NCBI GenBank assembly: GCA_023639215.1
Contig: CP097899.1
Location: forward strand, 69,501-133,500
Direction: 5' to 3'
DNA from: Candidatus Pristimantibacillus lignocellulolyticus
GTDB taxonomy: Bacteria; Bacillota; Bacilli; Paenibacillales; Paenibacillaceae
DNA: 64,000 nt
The position numbers and the translations under genes are program-made. The notes beneath the pieces are model-generated. The model saw only the letters and a program-made list of their open reading frames with translations, did no database searches and was not told where the DNA came from. Numbering within the stretch: position 1 is the first letter of the stretch; every line of letters starts with the position of its first letter. Below are positions 9,169-18,203 of this stretch, in pieces.

Positions 9169-9196
9169 AAAAAAAAGAGGGGCAGACTTGCCCCTC
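9169..9196 (-). terminator. Terminator of the small SASP-like gene
   Basis: The 8-bp arms GAGGGGCA and TGCCCCTC pair around a 4-base loop (9177-9196). On the minus strand they are followed directly by eight T residues. Confidence 0.88.
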
Positions 9197-9221
9197 CTTC
9201 TTTTATGTTATATTATCTGAC

Positions 9222-9383
9222 CTAATTTTTGTGTTTTTTGTTGGATTGCTTAGATAATGATTGTTTTTCATTGTTTGAGTTAACATTTAGCTCTTGTGAA
9301 AACTCCGTATCTGGAGTCATACTCTGTGGATTTCCTTGCGGAATGTTACTTTTTGCGAATTGTTTATTATTATTTTTAGCCAT
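9222..9383 (-). CDS. Small hydrophilic protein resembling gamma-type small acid-soluble spore protein
   Basis: The 53-residue protein is very rich in Asn, Lys, Gln and Ser with no Cys or Trp; it starts MAKNNNKQFAKSN and contains PDTEFSQELNVNSNN. The TEF-x-x-E-x-NV piece resembles the GTEFASETNV repeat of gamma-type SASPs (SspE), amino-acid stores of spores, but only one repeat is present. ATG at 9383 is preceded by AGGGAGGTG, a very strong ribosome binding site, and a terminator follows. That it is a real gene is well supported; the SASP assignment is moderate. Confidence 0.7.
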   Translation of the reverse strand: MAKNNNKQFAKSNIPQGNPQSMTPDTEFSQELNVNSNNEKQSLSKQSNKKHKN

Positions 9384-9491
9384 TTGTAATCACCTCCCTA
9401 GACTAGTATGAGTAATTGGCATTTTCATATGCATCAATTTTCTCGCCTTTATTTGGGAGGCAAGGCAATAATTTTATATATATTTCATTAA

Positions 9492-10766
9492 TTACGAATT
9501 ACTTTGCTGTATTAATTGATCATGTACTTTATCATATCCAAGTTTAGCTAAATGCGTAATCAATCGTTCAGTCTTATCGACATCAGCATGAACCAATAAT
9601 ACTTGTAACGGTTGTAGTTCAAGCACCATCTTTTGGACATCAGGTAAACCTTGATGTATTTTATAGCGGATGGAGACGAATTCACATTTCTCTTCAGTGG
9701 ACATATGAGCATCTTCACTCAGATGTCCTGTAAATACAATGGCATGTTTTGAATTGTCGCTTAACCACTTTCCGTAGCTACGTGCTGGCTCTGTAAGCAT
9801 CATACCGTCAGTCGATAAAATAATATGTGGTTCACCTTTAAGTATTAACCTACGATCTACTTCTCCAGTAATATGTTTCACTTTGCTAATTGCTTTATCA
9901 ATTTTGCTTAATGAATCACTACGCAACCACCGGTTTGCAGTCGACCATTGAGATAACCGTTCCCATTCATGAATCAAATTTATTTCCGCTGCAATAGGTA
10001 ACTTAGGATGTTGTTCATTAATTTCAACAATAAGATCTAATCCTCTTCCAATTAACGGTACAGGCAATAACACATGCCCACCTCTTTTATGTACACTATC
10101 AAGTTTGTCCAATAGCTGTGCTAAATGGAATGATTGCTTCTCCGGAGAATCACCATACGCAGCATCCACAATCGCTACATCAATTTGTCGTCCCTTCAAT
10201 AGCGATAGATCTGGCATCGTTGCCTGTAATAAGGAGGATTCAGAGCTATAGTCACCTGAATAAAAAACTAAAATTCCTTCAAGTTCAATTAGCATCCAAA
10301 CTGCTCCTGGTAAATGTCCACTTGGTCCAAAGCAAATTCGTAGTCCTGGAAAAATTGATACCCAGCCATCCTCTTGTGTTTCTTCATCAAGAAAACGATA
10401 ATGTAATTTTTCCCAATCAGTTGCTTCGTAAGGTATTTTCATACCTTGTGACATTACGTATGATCGCCAAGCACGGGCATATGCCGGCAATTGTCGGTGA
10501 GTTTCTCTTGTTAACCAAATATCTCCCATATATCCATACTGTAATAGTAAAGGTAGAGCCGCCATATGATCTTCATGAGCATGTGAAAGAAACACCGAAT
10601 TTAATGAACGAACTTGATCTGCAACGATTTGTGGATATATTCCACCATATTCCTTTTTACCTCCACAATCTAGTAAGATCGAAAGTTCTTCACCCTCTAC
10701 TCGGTAACAAGATCTTCCATGCTCACCTGCTCCTCCCCATACATCTACTTTCAGATGTCTTAGCAT
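9492..10766 (-). CDS. Metallo-beta-lactamase-fold hydrolase, beta-CASP-like
   Basis: The 424-residue protein has the binuclear metal motif FLSHAHEDHMAALP (about residues 60-75), a further histidine in GPSGHLPGAVW, and the aspartate-bearing strand LVFYSGDYS. The C-terminal part has VIFTGHLSEDA, and its last motif PLQVLLVHAD resembles the RNA-processing/DNA-repair beta-CASP group (RNase J, CPSF-like). Activity on nucleic acid is not proven. It follows the ABC permease: the permease TGA overlaps an in-frame GTG at 10778, but I prefer the ATG at 10766, which has AGGGA just upstream. It is the last gene of the ABC operon, an odd partner for a transporter. Confidence 0.8.
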   Translation of the reverse strand: MLRHLKVDVWGGAGEHGRSCYRVEGEELSILLDCGGKKEYGGIYPQIVADQVRSLNSVFLSHAHEDHMAALPLLLQYGYMGDIWLTRETHRQLPAYARAWRSYVMSQGMKIPYEATDWEKLHYRFLDEETQEDGWVSIFPGLRICFGPSGHLPGAVWMLIELEGILVFYSGDYSSESSLLQATMPDLSLLKGRQIDVAIVDAAYGDSPEKQSFHLAQLLDKLDSVHKRGGHVLLPVPLIGRGLDLIVEINEQHPKLPIAAEINLIHEWERLSQWSTANRWLRSDSLSKIDKAISKVKHITGEVDRRLILKGEPHIILSTDGMMLTEPARSYGKWLSDNSKHAIVFTGHLSEDAHMSTEEKCEFVSIRYKIHQGLPDVQKMVLELQPLQVLLVHADVDKTERLITHLAKLGYDKVHDQLIQQSNS

Positions 10767-10774
10767 AAATTCCC

Positions 10775-12451
10775 TCACTTTCTGTCCGCACCGAGATGGT
10801 TCATTACAACCAATACTAACGTTGTCAATCCTACGGAGACAACTGCCATAGCCATACCTAATGACACTTCACCCTGCTCAAACTGACTAAAGATATAGGT
10901 AGCAGTTACTTGCATAGAAGGTGGCAGTACCATTAATGATGCTACTAGTTCACGAGCTGAAATCGTAAAGGTCATCATCCAACCAGCCAAAATACCAGGA
11001 ATGAGCAAAGGCAATATTATTCTCCGAAAAATGTAAAATGATTGACCCCCAAAAACTCTTCCCGCCTGTAATAAACTATGATCAATCTGCCCTGCCGATG
11101 CTTTCACATATTGTACAGAATATGGTAAAAAGAACACTATATAAGTTAGAACGACCATAGCATATGTGTTATAAATCGGAATTGGCATCCAAGGAGCATT
11201 CCATAATAAAATTAATCCAACGACGATAACAATGCCAGGAACGGTATTAGGTAGAAGACTGAACATATCAAGACTACGCTGAGACCAACGCTTTAAGTTC
11301 CCCATCTGCAATACTAAGAAAGTACCAATAAGTACAGCTACCGTTGCAGCAATTGAAGCAAGTCCCATACTATTGATTAATGCTTGCCAACCTTTTGAAC
11401 CAGGACGAAGTAGCTCCACATAATGTTCCAATGATAAATTACTCCAAGCAAGACCATCACCTCTCAACTTTTGCATCGAAGTAACGATAATCGAGAAATA
11501 AGGGATCCCAATTGAAAACAGTAACAATAAACCAATATAACCCCAGCCGAATATCGATCGCCAGCCATGCAAAGGTATTAAACGAGTTCGCATACCTTTC
11601 CCACCTAGCGTTTTATATTGATACTTTTGACTAATGACATTTTGTATGTACCAAAACAATAAACAAGCCCCAAGCAAAATGGATGCTAATGACGTAGCCT
11701 TACCAAAGTCTATTGGCCAACTTGAAGTAAAACGATGAATCTCACTAGTTAATACGTAATAGCCAATTTGTCTCCCAAATGTCGCAGGTGTTCCAAATTC
11801 AGCAATTGTTTTAACAAACACAAGTAAAGCACCCATAGCATAACTTCCTAGTAATAGCGGCAATATGACTCGTCTTAATAAATAAAACATATTACCACCA
11901 TGTACACTGCCTGCTTCCTCCAATGAGCCTCCTATACGCATAAGTGCATTACGCAAAATGAGATATAGAAAAGGAAACAAATGCAAACTCATAATTGCTA
12001 CCATCCCTAGCAAGCTGAAAAAGTGGGGAGTTATCCATGCAACAGCTGGAAACATCTGTTCTGCGAAGCCACGTCGCTGCATGAAAAGAATCCATCCCAT
12101 AGATCCAATATAGGGCGGTGTCATGAAAGGGATAATAAGAACTACGTCAAGCCAAGCATGCCGTCCAATCGAAGTTCTAGCGGACAAAAAAGCCATCGGT
12201 AGAGCTAATAATGTAGAGCCAAGAACAACCCATCCTCCAAGTGCAATAGAGTTCCAAAAAATAGTGATAAGACCTGGATCAGACAGCACTTTTAGCGGAG
12301 CGAGCGCATCAAACGTGTCATCAGGAAACAAGCTGTGCAGCAATACCATGAGTAATGGAACCACTACTAACAATGTAAGTAGTAACAATCCCAATAGCAT
12401 TCTCCACGAGGAAGCGGGGAGCTTTTGCCCCCCGCGAAATAAGTTTTTCAT
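10775..12451 (-). CDS. ABC transporter permease, fused two-domain (FbpB/PhnU-V type)
   Basis: This inner-membrane permease of 558 residues holds two tandem six-helix binding-protein-dependent transport domains. Each has an EAA loop: EEAGSVHGGNMFYLLRRV in the first half and LLQAGRVFGGQSFYIFRR in the second. This fused layout is typical of Fe(III) and 2-aminoethylphosphonate importers. The gene follows the binding protein by 3 bases. Substrate uncertain: no Fur box is seen upstream of the operon, and LysR control argues for an organic substrate. Confidence 0.88.
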   Translation of the reverse strand: MKNLFRGGQKLPASSWRMLLGLLLLTLLVVVPLLMVLLHSLFPDDTFDALAPLKVLSDPGLITIFWNSIALGGWVVLGSTLLALPMAFLSARTSIGRHAWLDVVLIIPFMTPPYIGSMGWILFMQRRGFAEQMFPAVAWITPHFFSLLGMVAIMSLHLFPFLYLILRNALMRIGGSLEEAGSVHGGNMFYLLRRVILPLLLGSYAMGALLVFVKTIAEFGTPATFGRQIGYYVLTSEIHRFTSSWPIDFGKATSLASILLGACLLFWYIQNVISQKYQYKTLGGKGMRTRLIPLHGWRSIFGWGYIGLLLLFSIGIPYFSIIVTSMQKLRGDGLAWSNLSLEHYVELLRPGSKGWQALINSMGLASIAATVAVLIGTFLVLQMGNLKRWSQRSLDMFSLLPNTVPGIVIVVGLILLWNAPWMPIPIYNTYAMVVLTYIVFFLPYSVQYVKASAGQIDHSLLQAGRVFGGQSFYIFRRIILPLLIPGILAGWMMTFTISARELVASLMVLPPSMQVTATYIFSQFEQGEVSLGMAMAVVSVGLTTLVLVVMNHLGADRK

Positions 12452-12454
12452 AAC

Positions 12455-13567
12455 TTATTTGAATAGCTCCAGAAATTGTGCGCTAATTGTCTCACCTTGT
12501 TCGCTCATCCAGTTCCAGTCATAATTCAATAGCTTAATATCTTCGGTATTCGTTCTATTCTCAGCTTTAATATCAGCTCTCCCTGGTAATAAATATGCAC
12601 CAGTAACAAGTGCTTGCGCTTCATCAGATAGAAGATAATCAATAAACAAGCGGGCATTTTCAACATTTGGTGAAGTTTTCATGATCATCGCTGCACGCGG
12701 ATTAATTACTGTTCCACTTTCAGGATAAACAATATCAACTGGCTCGCCTTTTGCTTTTGCACTATATGCCATGTAGTCAACACCAGCCATTACCGCACTT
12801 TTTGCTCCTGTAATTACTGGATCCAATGCTTCCTTATTAGCACCAGCCATCGCTACACCATTTGCCTTCAACTCTTCGAACAAGGTCCAATTATTGTCAC
12901 CCTTATCATTCAAGTAACCTGAAATAAAATCAAGTGCAGATCCTGATAAAGATGGATCAGGTATATTAACTAGTCCATTCCATTTAGCATCTGTCAAATC
13001 AGACCAATCAGTAGGTACCTCTGTAACTAATTTAGTATTATAAGTGATACCTAGTGCTGAAGCACTGTATCCAAACAAATGATAATCTGAATCTACCCAA
13101 CCAGCCTGCAATTTATCAGCATTTTCTACTTCCGCATAACCTTGTACCCAGCCATCTGCCTTCATTGACATTGCAGTTGGCCATGAAGCTACAATAACAA
13201 CATCTGCTATAGGATTGCTTTTCTCCGCTTCTAATCTGCCTAATACTTTTCCTGTTGTACCGTCAAATTGTTCAACTGTAATTCCGTATTTAGCTTCAAA
13301 TCCTTCCTTAATCTTTGCGGCTAACCCTTCAGGACCAGCAGTATAAACAACTACTTTTCCAGAAGGCGCTTTTGCAGATTCTTTATTATCAGATTGTTCA
13401 TTGGACTGAGTGATAGCTGGCTTCTCCGTAACAATTGGATTTGTACGATTGTTGTTCCCACCATTATTACTACCACAAGCTGTAAGTACACTACTTAAAG
13501 TCAATAACATCACAAGCGACCATTGCCAAGATACAAATTTCATTACTTTATTTTTCATTGCGTTCAT
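12455..13567 (-). CDS. ABC transporter substrate-binding lipoprotein (FbpA/PhnS-like)
   Basis: The 370-residue protein has a lipoprotein signal (LLTLSSVLTACGSNNGG, lipid-modified Cys about residue 31), then a low-complexity linker and a class-II binding fold beginning KVVVYTAGPEGLAAKI. It resembles the FbpA/FutA iron and PhnS phosphonate-binding group. The paired tyrosines that bind iron in FbpA are not evident (VDYMAYSAKAKG), so iron is not assured. Its ATG shares a base with the stop of the ATPase gene (TAATG), with GGAGG 7 bases upstream. Confidence 0.85.
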   Translation of the reverse strand: MNAMKNKVMKFVSWQWSLVMLLTLSSVLTACGSNNGGNNNRTNPIVTEKPAITQSNEQSDNKESAKAPSGKVVVYTAGPEGLAAKIKEGFEAKYGITVEQFDGTTGKVLGRLEAEKSNPIADVVIVASWPTAMSMKADGWVQGYAEVENADKLQAGWVDSDYHLFGYSASALGITYNTKLVTEVPTDWSDLTDAKWNGLVNIPDPSLSGSALDFISGYLNDKGDNNWTLFEELKANGVAMAGANKEALDPVITGAKSAVMAGVDYMAYSAKAKGEPVDIVYPESGTVINPRAAMIMKTSPNVENARLFIDYLLSDEAQALVTGAYLLPGRADIKAENRTNTEDIKLLNYDWNWMSEQGETISAQFLELFK

Positions 13568-14595
13568 TAGTTTACCTCCTTTAGTTTGCCTTGCTCTTTT
13601 TCCATTGACACTTCACGTATAGCTTCATACTTTTCTCCCAGCGTATGAATATGCTGCTGAGCAACAACTAACTGAACCTTTTCACCAAGCGATATTCGTT
13701 CGTTGTGATAAGCTGTCCAAACGGTACCATCTGCCAGCTTCACAGCTACTTCATAGCGATCACCGAAATATGAAACTCTGGTAACAACACCCTCAAATGT
13801 ACGATCACCAAATCTTGCTATCCAGCGAACATTTTCGGGTCTCACCATTCGAATATTTGGCTCCACCCAATTGGAACGCCCCACGAATTGGGCAACGAAT
13901 GGATGTGTTGGTGTATGATAGATTTCCTCTGGCTTACCTTGCTGAAGAACCTTACCTTGCTGCATAACGATGATGGTATCTGACATTGACATAGCTTCAG
14001 TTTGATCATGAGTAACATAAATAGCAGTCACACCTAATTTACGCACCATCTGAACGAGCTCTTCGCGCATTTCATCACGTAGTAATGCATCAAGTGCACT
14101 AAGTGGTTCATCAAACAGAATCAGACCAGCACGTGAAGCAATCGAACGAGCAAAGGCAACTCGTTGTTGTTGACCACCAGATAATTGATGTGGATATCGC
14201 TTCTCGAACCCTTGCAAACGGACTGCTTCAATAGCTTCCTTAACTTGCTCCGCAACTTCCTTGCGTTTTCCTCGCGCTTTAGGTCCAAATGCAATATTTT
14301 CATATACTGTCATATGTGGCCATAAAGCAAAATCCTGAAATACCATTCCTAGTTCCCTTTGCTGTGGTGGTATATTAACACCGTTACTTGGATCGCAAAC
14401 TAACTTACCTCCGATTCGAATTGTCCCACTGTCTAGGCCTTCTAACCCAGCAATCAATCGTAGTAGCGTTGTTTTACCACAGCCCGATGGACCGAGCAAC
14501 GTAGTAAAGGTTCCTGAAGCTATTTTCATATTGAGCGGATGAAGCGCAACTGTGCCGTCAAATGCTTTGGTTACGCCACTTAATTCCACCTCCAT
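13567..14595 (-). CDS. ABC transporter ATP-binding protein (FbpC/PotA type)
   Basis: This cytoplasmic ATPase energises the importer. It shows Walker A GPSGCGKTT (about residue 40), signature LSGGQQQRVAFARS, Walker B LILFDEPLSALD, and a C-terminal TOBE-like region. The ATG at 14595 is 8 bases after GGGAG; an upstream GTG at 14604 overlaps that site. It is the first gene of the four-gene operon ATPase, binding protein, permease, MBL hydrolase, divergent from a LysR gene with 172 bases between the starts. Confidence 0.9.
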   Translation of the reverse strand: MEVELSGVTKAFDGTVALHPLNMKIASGTFTTLLGPSGCGKTTLLRLIAGLEGLDSGTIRIGGKLVCDPSNGVNIPPQQRELGMVFQDFALWPHMTVYENIAFGPKARGKRKEVAEQVKEAIEAVRLQGFEKRYPHQLSGGQQQRVAFARSIASRAGLILFDEPLSALDALLRDEMREELVQMVRKLGVTAIYVTHDQTEAMSMSDTIIVMQQGKVLQQGKPEEIYHTPTHPFVAQFVGRSNWVEPNIRMVRPENVRWIARFGDRTFEGVVTRVSYFGDRYEVAVKLADGTVWTAYHNERISLGEKVQLVVAQQHIHTLGEKYEAIREVSMEKEQGKLKEVN

Positions 14596-14678
14596 GTACT
14601 TCACTCCCTTCTCGTCTTCTCTTGCTTGTCTACAGAATAATCTTTATTCATCAGCTAAATATCTTCGTAGTGTTAAGT

Positions 14679-14693
14679 GTTTATTAAATAAAC
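14679..14693. promoter_or_regulatory. Palindrome in the divergent LysR/ABC promoter region
   Basis: GTTTATTAAATAAAC is a perfect 7-1-7 palindrome between the ABC operon start and the LysR start. A second dyad, ATAGA-N5-TCTAT, lies at 14715-14729. Either could be the operator of the LysR protein. It is not a Fur box. Confidence 0.45.
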
Positions 14694-14767
14694 TATTAGT
14701 ATCTTTACATTCTCATAGAGATAATCTATACTCCGAGTTGAAAATCTTCTTCTGGGGGCAATCCAAT

Positions 14768-15757
14768 ATGAATTTTATTAAGCTAGATATTCTTGTATTA
14801 CTTGATCAACATAAAAAAATAACCGCCGTCGCAGACGCTCTGGGCGTTAAGCAACCGACGATTACCTTTCATATGAAAAGTCTAGAAGAGCAATATGGTG
14901 TACCCCTTTTCGAGACCTATGGTGGGCGCTACAAACTTACACGTGCTGGGACTGCATTACTTCATTATGCGCGAAAAATTAGAGCACTTGGACTTGAAGC
15001 GGGACGTATTATGGCTGAGCAACGCTCGCCTGAGAAGGGAATATTTCATATTGGGGCAAGTTACGTTGCCGGAACTTATTTGCTACCTGTGTGGATTCAT
15101 CAATTTAGAGAAGCGTACCCTGAAGTAGAAGTGAGACTTACTATAAGAACTGCACCTGTAATTCGTCAAATGTTAGCTGAACGACAAATCGACATAGGCT
15201 TTATTTCAGCACAAAAAGCTAGCACCGAAGATGAACTGTATTACGAAGCGATCTGTGAAGATAAACTCGTCGTCGCCTATTCTGTAAATCATCCTCTTGC
15301 AAAAAAAAATAACATCCATCAAGTTATAACAGATTGTAATGACTTAACAGATGGCTTAACTAATATAACCCCCAACTTCAGTATGCACTCTAATGCGGAT
15401 AAGTCTACTATATTACCTGAAGAGCTTGCAGCTTACCCTTTTCTACTTCATGGCTCACAATCTACAACTCGTGAGATGACCAATCATTGGGCACAAATCA
15501 ACAATATTAGTTTTAAAAACGGGATAGAGATGGATTCTATAGAATCCATTAAACGTACACTAGTGTATGGGAACAATATAACATTCATCTCCTATACTGC
15601 TATTCAAGAAGAAGTTGCTTTTGGAAAGCTTGCTTGTGAGGATATTCATAAAGATTTACCACAGCGTATGATCTTCGTATGCTATAATCCTGAACGCTGG
15701 ATATCCCCACAAATGAATGCTTTTCTCGAGATTATTAGAGAGCAAAAGCCGATCTGA
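14768..15757 (+). CDS. LysR-family transcriptional regulator, divergent to the ABC operon
   Basis: The 329-residue protein has an N-terminal winged HTH (KKITAVADALGVKQPTITFHMKSLEEQYGVPLF, in parts, residues about 12-45) and a LysR substrate-binding domain from about residue 95 (GIFHIGASYVAGTYLLP). The ATG at 14768 begins MNFIKLDIL, the normal LysR start; reading further upstream gives non-family sequence. The divergent layout predicts that it controls the adjacent ABC/MBL operon in response to the transported substrate. Its stop codon lies inside the terminator stem. Confidence 0.88.
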   Translation: MNFIKLDILVLLDQHKKITAVADALGVKQPTITFHMKSLEEQYGVPLFETYGGRYKLTRAGTALLHYARKIRALGLEAGRIMAEQRSPEKGIFHIGASYVAGTYLLPVWIHQFREAYPEVEVRLTIRTAPVIRQMLAERQIDIGFISAQKASTEDELYYEAICEDKLVVAYSVNHPLAKKNNIHQVITDCNDLTDGLTNITPNFSMHSNADKSTILPEELAAYPFLLHGSQSTTREMTNHWAQINNISFKNGIEMDSIESIKRTLVYGNNITFISYTAIQEEVAFGKLACEDIHKDLPQRMIFVCYNPERWISPQMNAFLEIIREQKPI

Positions 15758-15782
15758 TTAAATTATCAGATCGGCTCTTTTA
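15747..15782. terminator. Bidirectional terminator between LysR gene and thrS
   Basis: The arms AGCCGATCTGAT and ATCAGATCGGCT pair perfectly over 12 bp, followed by CTTTTAT on the + strand and TTTTGCT on the minus strand. The LysR stop codon is within the stem. Confidence 0.88.
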
Positions 15783-15789
15783 TACAATA

Positions 15790-17727
15790 CTATTGAGCTT
15801 TATTCGCGATTTCTTGTTGTACAAGAGCAATAAACTCAGCAATTGGCATAGAGCCAATATCACCTTCGCCACGTTTACGAATCGCAACAGTACCTGCTTG
15901 CATCTCGTTCTCGCCGACTACAAGCATATATGGAGCTTTCTCCAGTTGTGCTTCACGAATCTTGTAACCAAGCTTCTCATTGCGAAGATCTTTCTCTACA
16001 CGAATTCCCGCTTCAAGCAATAGATCATTCACTTTCATTGCATACTCATCGTATACAATAGATACTGGGATGATTTTCGCTTGAACTGGTGATAACCATA
16101 GAGGAAGTGCACCTGCAAAGTTCTCGATCAAGTATGCAGTCATACGTTCCATTGTACTAATAATTCCACGGTGAATAACAACTGGACGATGTTTCTTACC
16201 GTCATCACCGATATATTCAAGTTCAAAACGCTCAGGTAGTAAGAAGTCTAATTGTGCAGTAGACAATGTTTCTTCTTTACCAAGTGCAGTTTTGATCTGT
16301 ACATCTAGCTTAGGACCATAGAAAGCAGCTTCACCTTCCGCTTCAAAGAATGGAAGCTCAAGTTCTTCTACTACTTCACGCAACATACGTTGAGACATTT
16401 CCCACATCTCATCGTTTTGGAAGTACTTCTCAGTATCTTTAGGGTCACGATAAGATAGACGGAAGCGATATTCTTTAATTCCGAAATCTTCGTAAACTTT
16501 ACGGATTAAGTTAACAACGCGAGCAAACTCTTCTTTAATTTGATCAGGACGACAGAAGATATGTGCATCATTCAATGTCATTGCACGTACACGGTGAAGA
16601 CCAGTTAGAGCGCCTGACATTTCATAACGGTGCATTGTACCCATCTCAGCAATACGAACTGGAAGATCACGATAAGAACGCATATCGCTCTTATAAACCA
16701 TCATATGATGCGGACAGTTCATCGGACGTAGGACAAGTTCTTCATTATCCATCTGCATTGGAGGGAACATATCTTCACTATAATGCTCCCAGTGACCAGA
16801 AATTTTATAAAGTTCAACGTTAGCTAGTACTGGAGTATATACATGCTCATAGCCTAGTCGTTCTTCAAGATCAACGATGTAACGTTCCATTGTTCTACGA
16901 ACTTTAGAACCATTCGGCAACCATAGAGGAAGACCTTGTCCAACTTCACGAGAGAATGTGAACATTTTCAACTCTTTACCAAGTTTACGGTGGTCACGTT
17001 TTTTCGCTTCTTCTAGGAAATGAAGATGCTCATCAAGTTCTGCTTTCTTAGCAAATGCAGTACCGTAAATACGTTGTAGCATTTTGTTTTTAGAATCTCC
17101 ACGCCAGTAAGCACCTGCTACACTAAGAAGCTTGAATGCTTTAATACGTCCTGTGCTTGGAAGATGCGGACCACGACATAGATCGAAGAATTCGCCTTGA
17201 TCATAGATTGTAATCACGGAGTCCTCAGGAAGATCGTTAATCAATTCTAATTTCAAATTATCTTTAAGCTCAGTGAAAGTAGCTAGCGCCTCTGCACGAG
17301 AAACTTCGCGACGACGAATCGGAAGATTTTCACCAGCAATTCGAGTCATTTCTTTCTCAATTTTCACAAGATCTTCTGGAGTAAGTGATTGCTCCATATC
17401 TAGATCATAGTAGAAACCATCCTCAATAACAGGACCAATTCCTAGTTTCACATCTGCGTCTTTGTAAAGGCGTTTAATCGCTTGCGCCATTAAGTGAGCA
17501 GTACTATGGCGGTATACTTCAAGACCATCTGCACTATCTACAGTGACAATTTCAACAGTTGCGTCAGCTTCAATCGGTGCATATACATCCACAACTTTAC
17601 CATTTACTTTACCTGCGATTGCATTTTTTTTCAGTCCAGAGCTAATCGATGCTGCAATATCTTCAGTAGTCGTTCCTACAGGATACTCACGTACAGCGCC
17701 GTCTGGGAAAGTTACATTAATACTCAT
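15790..17727 (-). CDS. thrS: Threonyl-tRNA synthetase
   Basis: This enzyme charges tRNA-Thr. The 645-residue protein has the N-terminal TGS domain (MSINVTFPDG, residues 1-62), the second editing domain with HSTAHLMAQA (about 75-85) and the class II catalytic core with the zinc ligands in RPMNCPHHM, then the anticodon-binding domain starting near VQAKIIPVS. ATG at 17727 with GGAGG upstream. Expression is controlled by the T-box leader directly upstream. Full length for the family. Confidence 0.98.
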   Translation of the reverse strand: MSINVTFPDGAVREYPVGTTTEDIAASISSGLKKNAIAGKVNGKVVDVYAPIEADATVEIVTVDSADGLEVYRHSTAHLMAQAIKRLYKDADVKLGIGPVIEDGFYYDLDMEQSLTPEDLVKIEKEMTRIAGENLPIRRREVSRAEALATFTELKDNLKLELINDLPEDSVITIYDQGEFFDLCRGPHLPSTGRIKAFKLLSVAGAYWRGDSKNKMLQRIYGTAFAKKAELDEHLHFLEEAKKRDHRKLGKELKMFTFSREVGQGLPLWLPNGSKVRRTMERYIVDLEERLGYEHVYTPVLANVELYKISGHWEHYSEDMFPPMQMDNEELVLRPMNCPHHMMVYKSDMRSYRDLPVRIAEMGTMHRYEMSGALTGLHRVRAMTLNDAHIFCRPDQIKEEFARVVNLIRKVYEDFGIKEYRFRLSYRDPKDTEKYFQNDEMWEMSQRMLREVVEELELPFFEAEGEAAFYGPKLDVQIKTALGKEETLSTAQLDFLLPERFELEYIGDDGKKHRPVVIHRGIISTMERMTAYLIENFAGALPLWLSPVQAKIIPVSIVYDEYAMKVNDLLLEAGIRVEKDLRNEKLGYKIREAQLEKAPYMLVVGENEMQAGTVAIRKRGEGDIGSMPIAEFIALVQQEIANKAQ

Positions 17728-18085
17728 TAAATACTACCTCCTAAAATTATTAAGTTTGTCTTTAACTACTTCTTGTCCATAAAATAAAGCACAAAAAAAG
17801 CACACATCCCAAAAAGGGACGAGTGCTTGTCATCTCGTGGTTCCACCCTACTTCAACTACAACAATTGCAGTCCTCGTAAAAATCTGATAACGGAGATAT
17901 CCGGTATAACTTACTTCGTTCTTAGAACGTTCTGCTATACAGCTAAGAAGTGGTACATCTATGTGCTTCATGGAAGGAAATTTCAGCCTAGTTTCCTATC
18001 TCTGAGCCTGAGCGGCATAGTTGCTTGTCTTCGTCATTGCTATTACTTATAAGTAGTAAGAACATCGTGAAATGTTCTTCGTATA
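17728..18085 (-). promoter_or_regulatory. T-box leader (tRNA-Thr sensing riboswitch) of thrS
   Basis: On the minus strand the 14-base T-box core AGGGTGGAACCACGAG lies at 17849-17834. It is followed by a terminator (arms around AAGCACTCGTCCC and GGGATGTGTGCTT, then seven T residues, 17828-17793). The TGGA in the T-box can pair with a tRNA ending UCCA, as expected for tRNA-Thr of Bacillales. Upstream sequence contains stem I features, including AGAGATAGGAAAC. ACC at 17954-17952 is a plausible threonine specifier codon. Uncharged tRNA-Thr would favour antitermination. Confidence 0.93.
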
Positions 18086-18091
18086 TTCAAT

Positions 18092-18120
18092 ATTATAGAT
18101 ATTACGAACCTTTTCGTCAA
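18092..18120 (-). promoter_or_regulatory. Sigma-A promoter of thrS
   Basis: TTGACG (18120-18115) and TATAAT (18097-18092) are separated by exactly 17 bases, a near-consensus vegetative promoter. It is placed just upstream of the T-box leader. Confidence 0.85.
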
Positions 18121-18203
18121 GATGCATACAACGATGATTATGTTTCCATTTCTATAAACTATGTCGCTGTAGCATAATAGTAAACTGTTTAGTACTACAG
18201 TAT

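Noticed and set aside
13567..14595. Naming the ABC operon fbpABC (iron)
   Set aside because: No Fur box is seen at its promoter, the iron-binding tyrosine pair is not evident, and the divergent regulator is LysR type; substrate left open.
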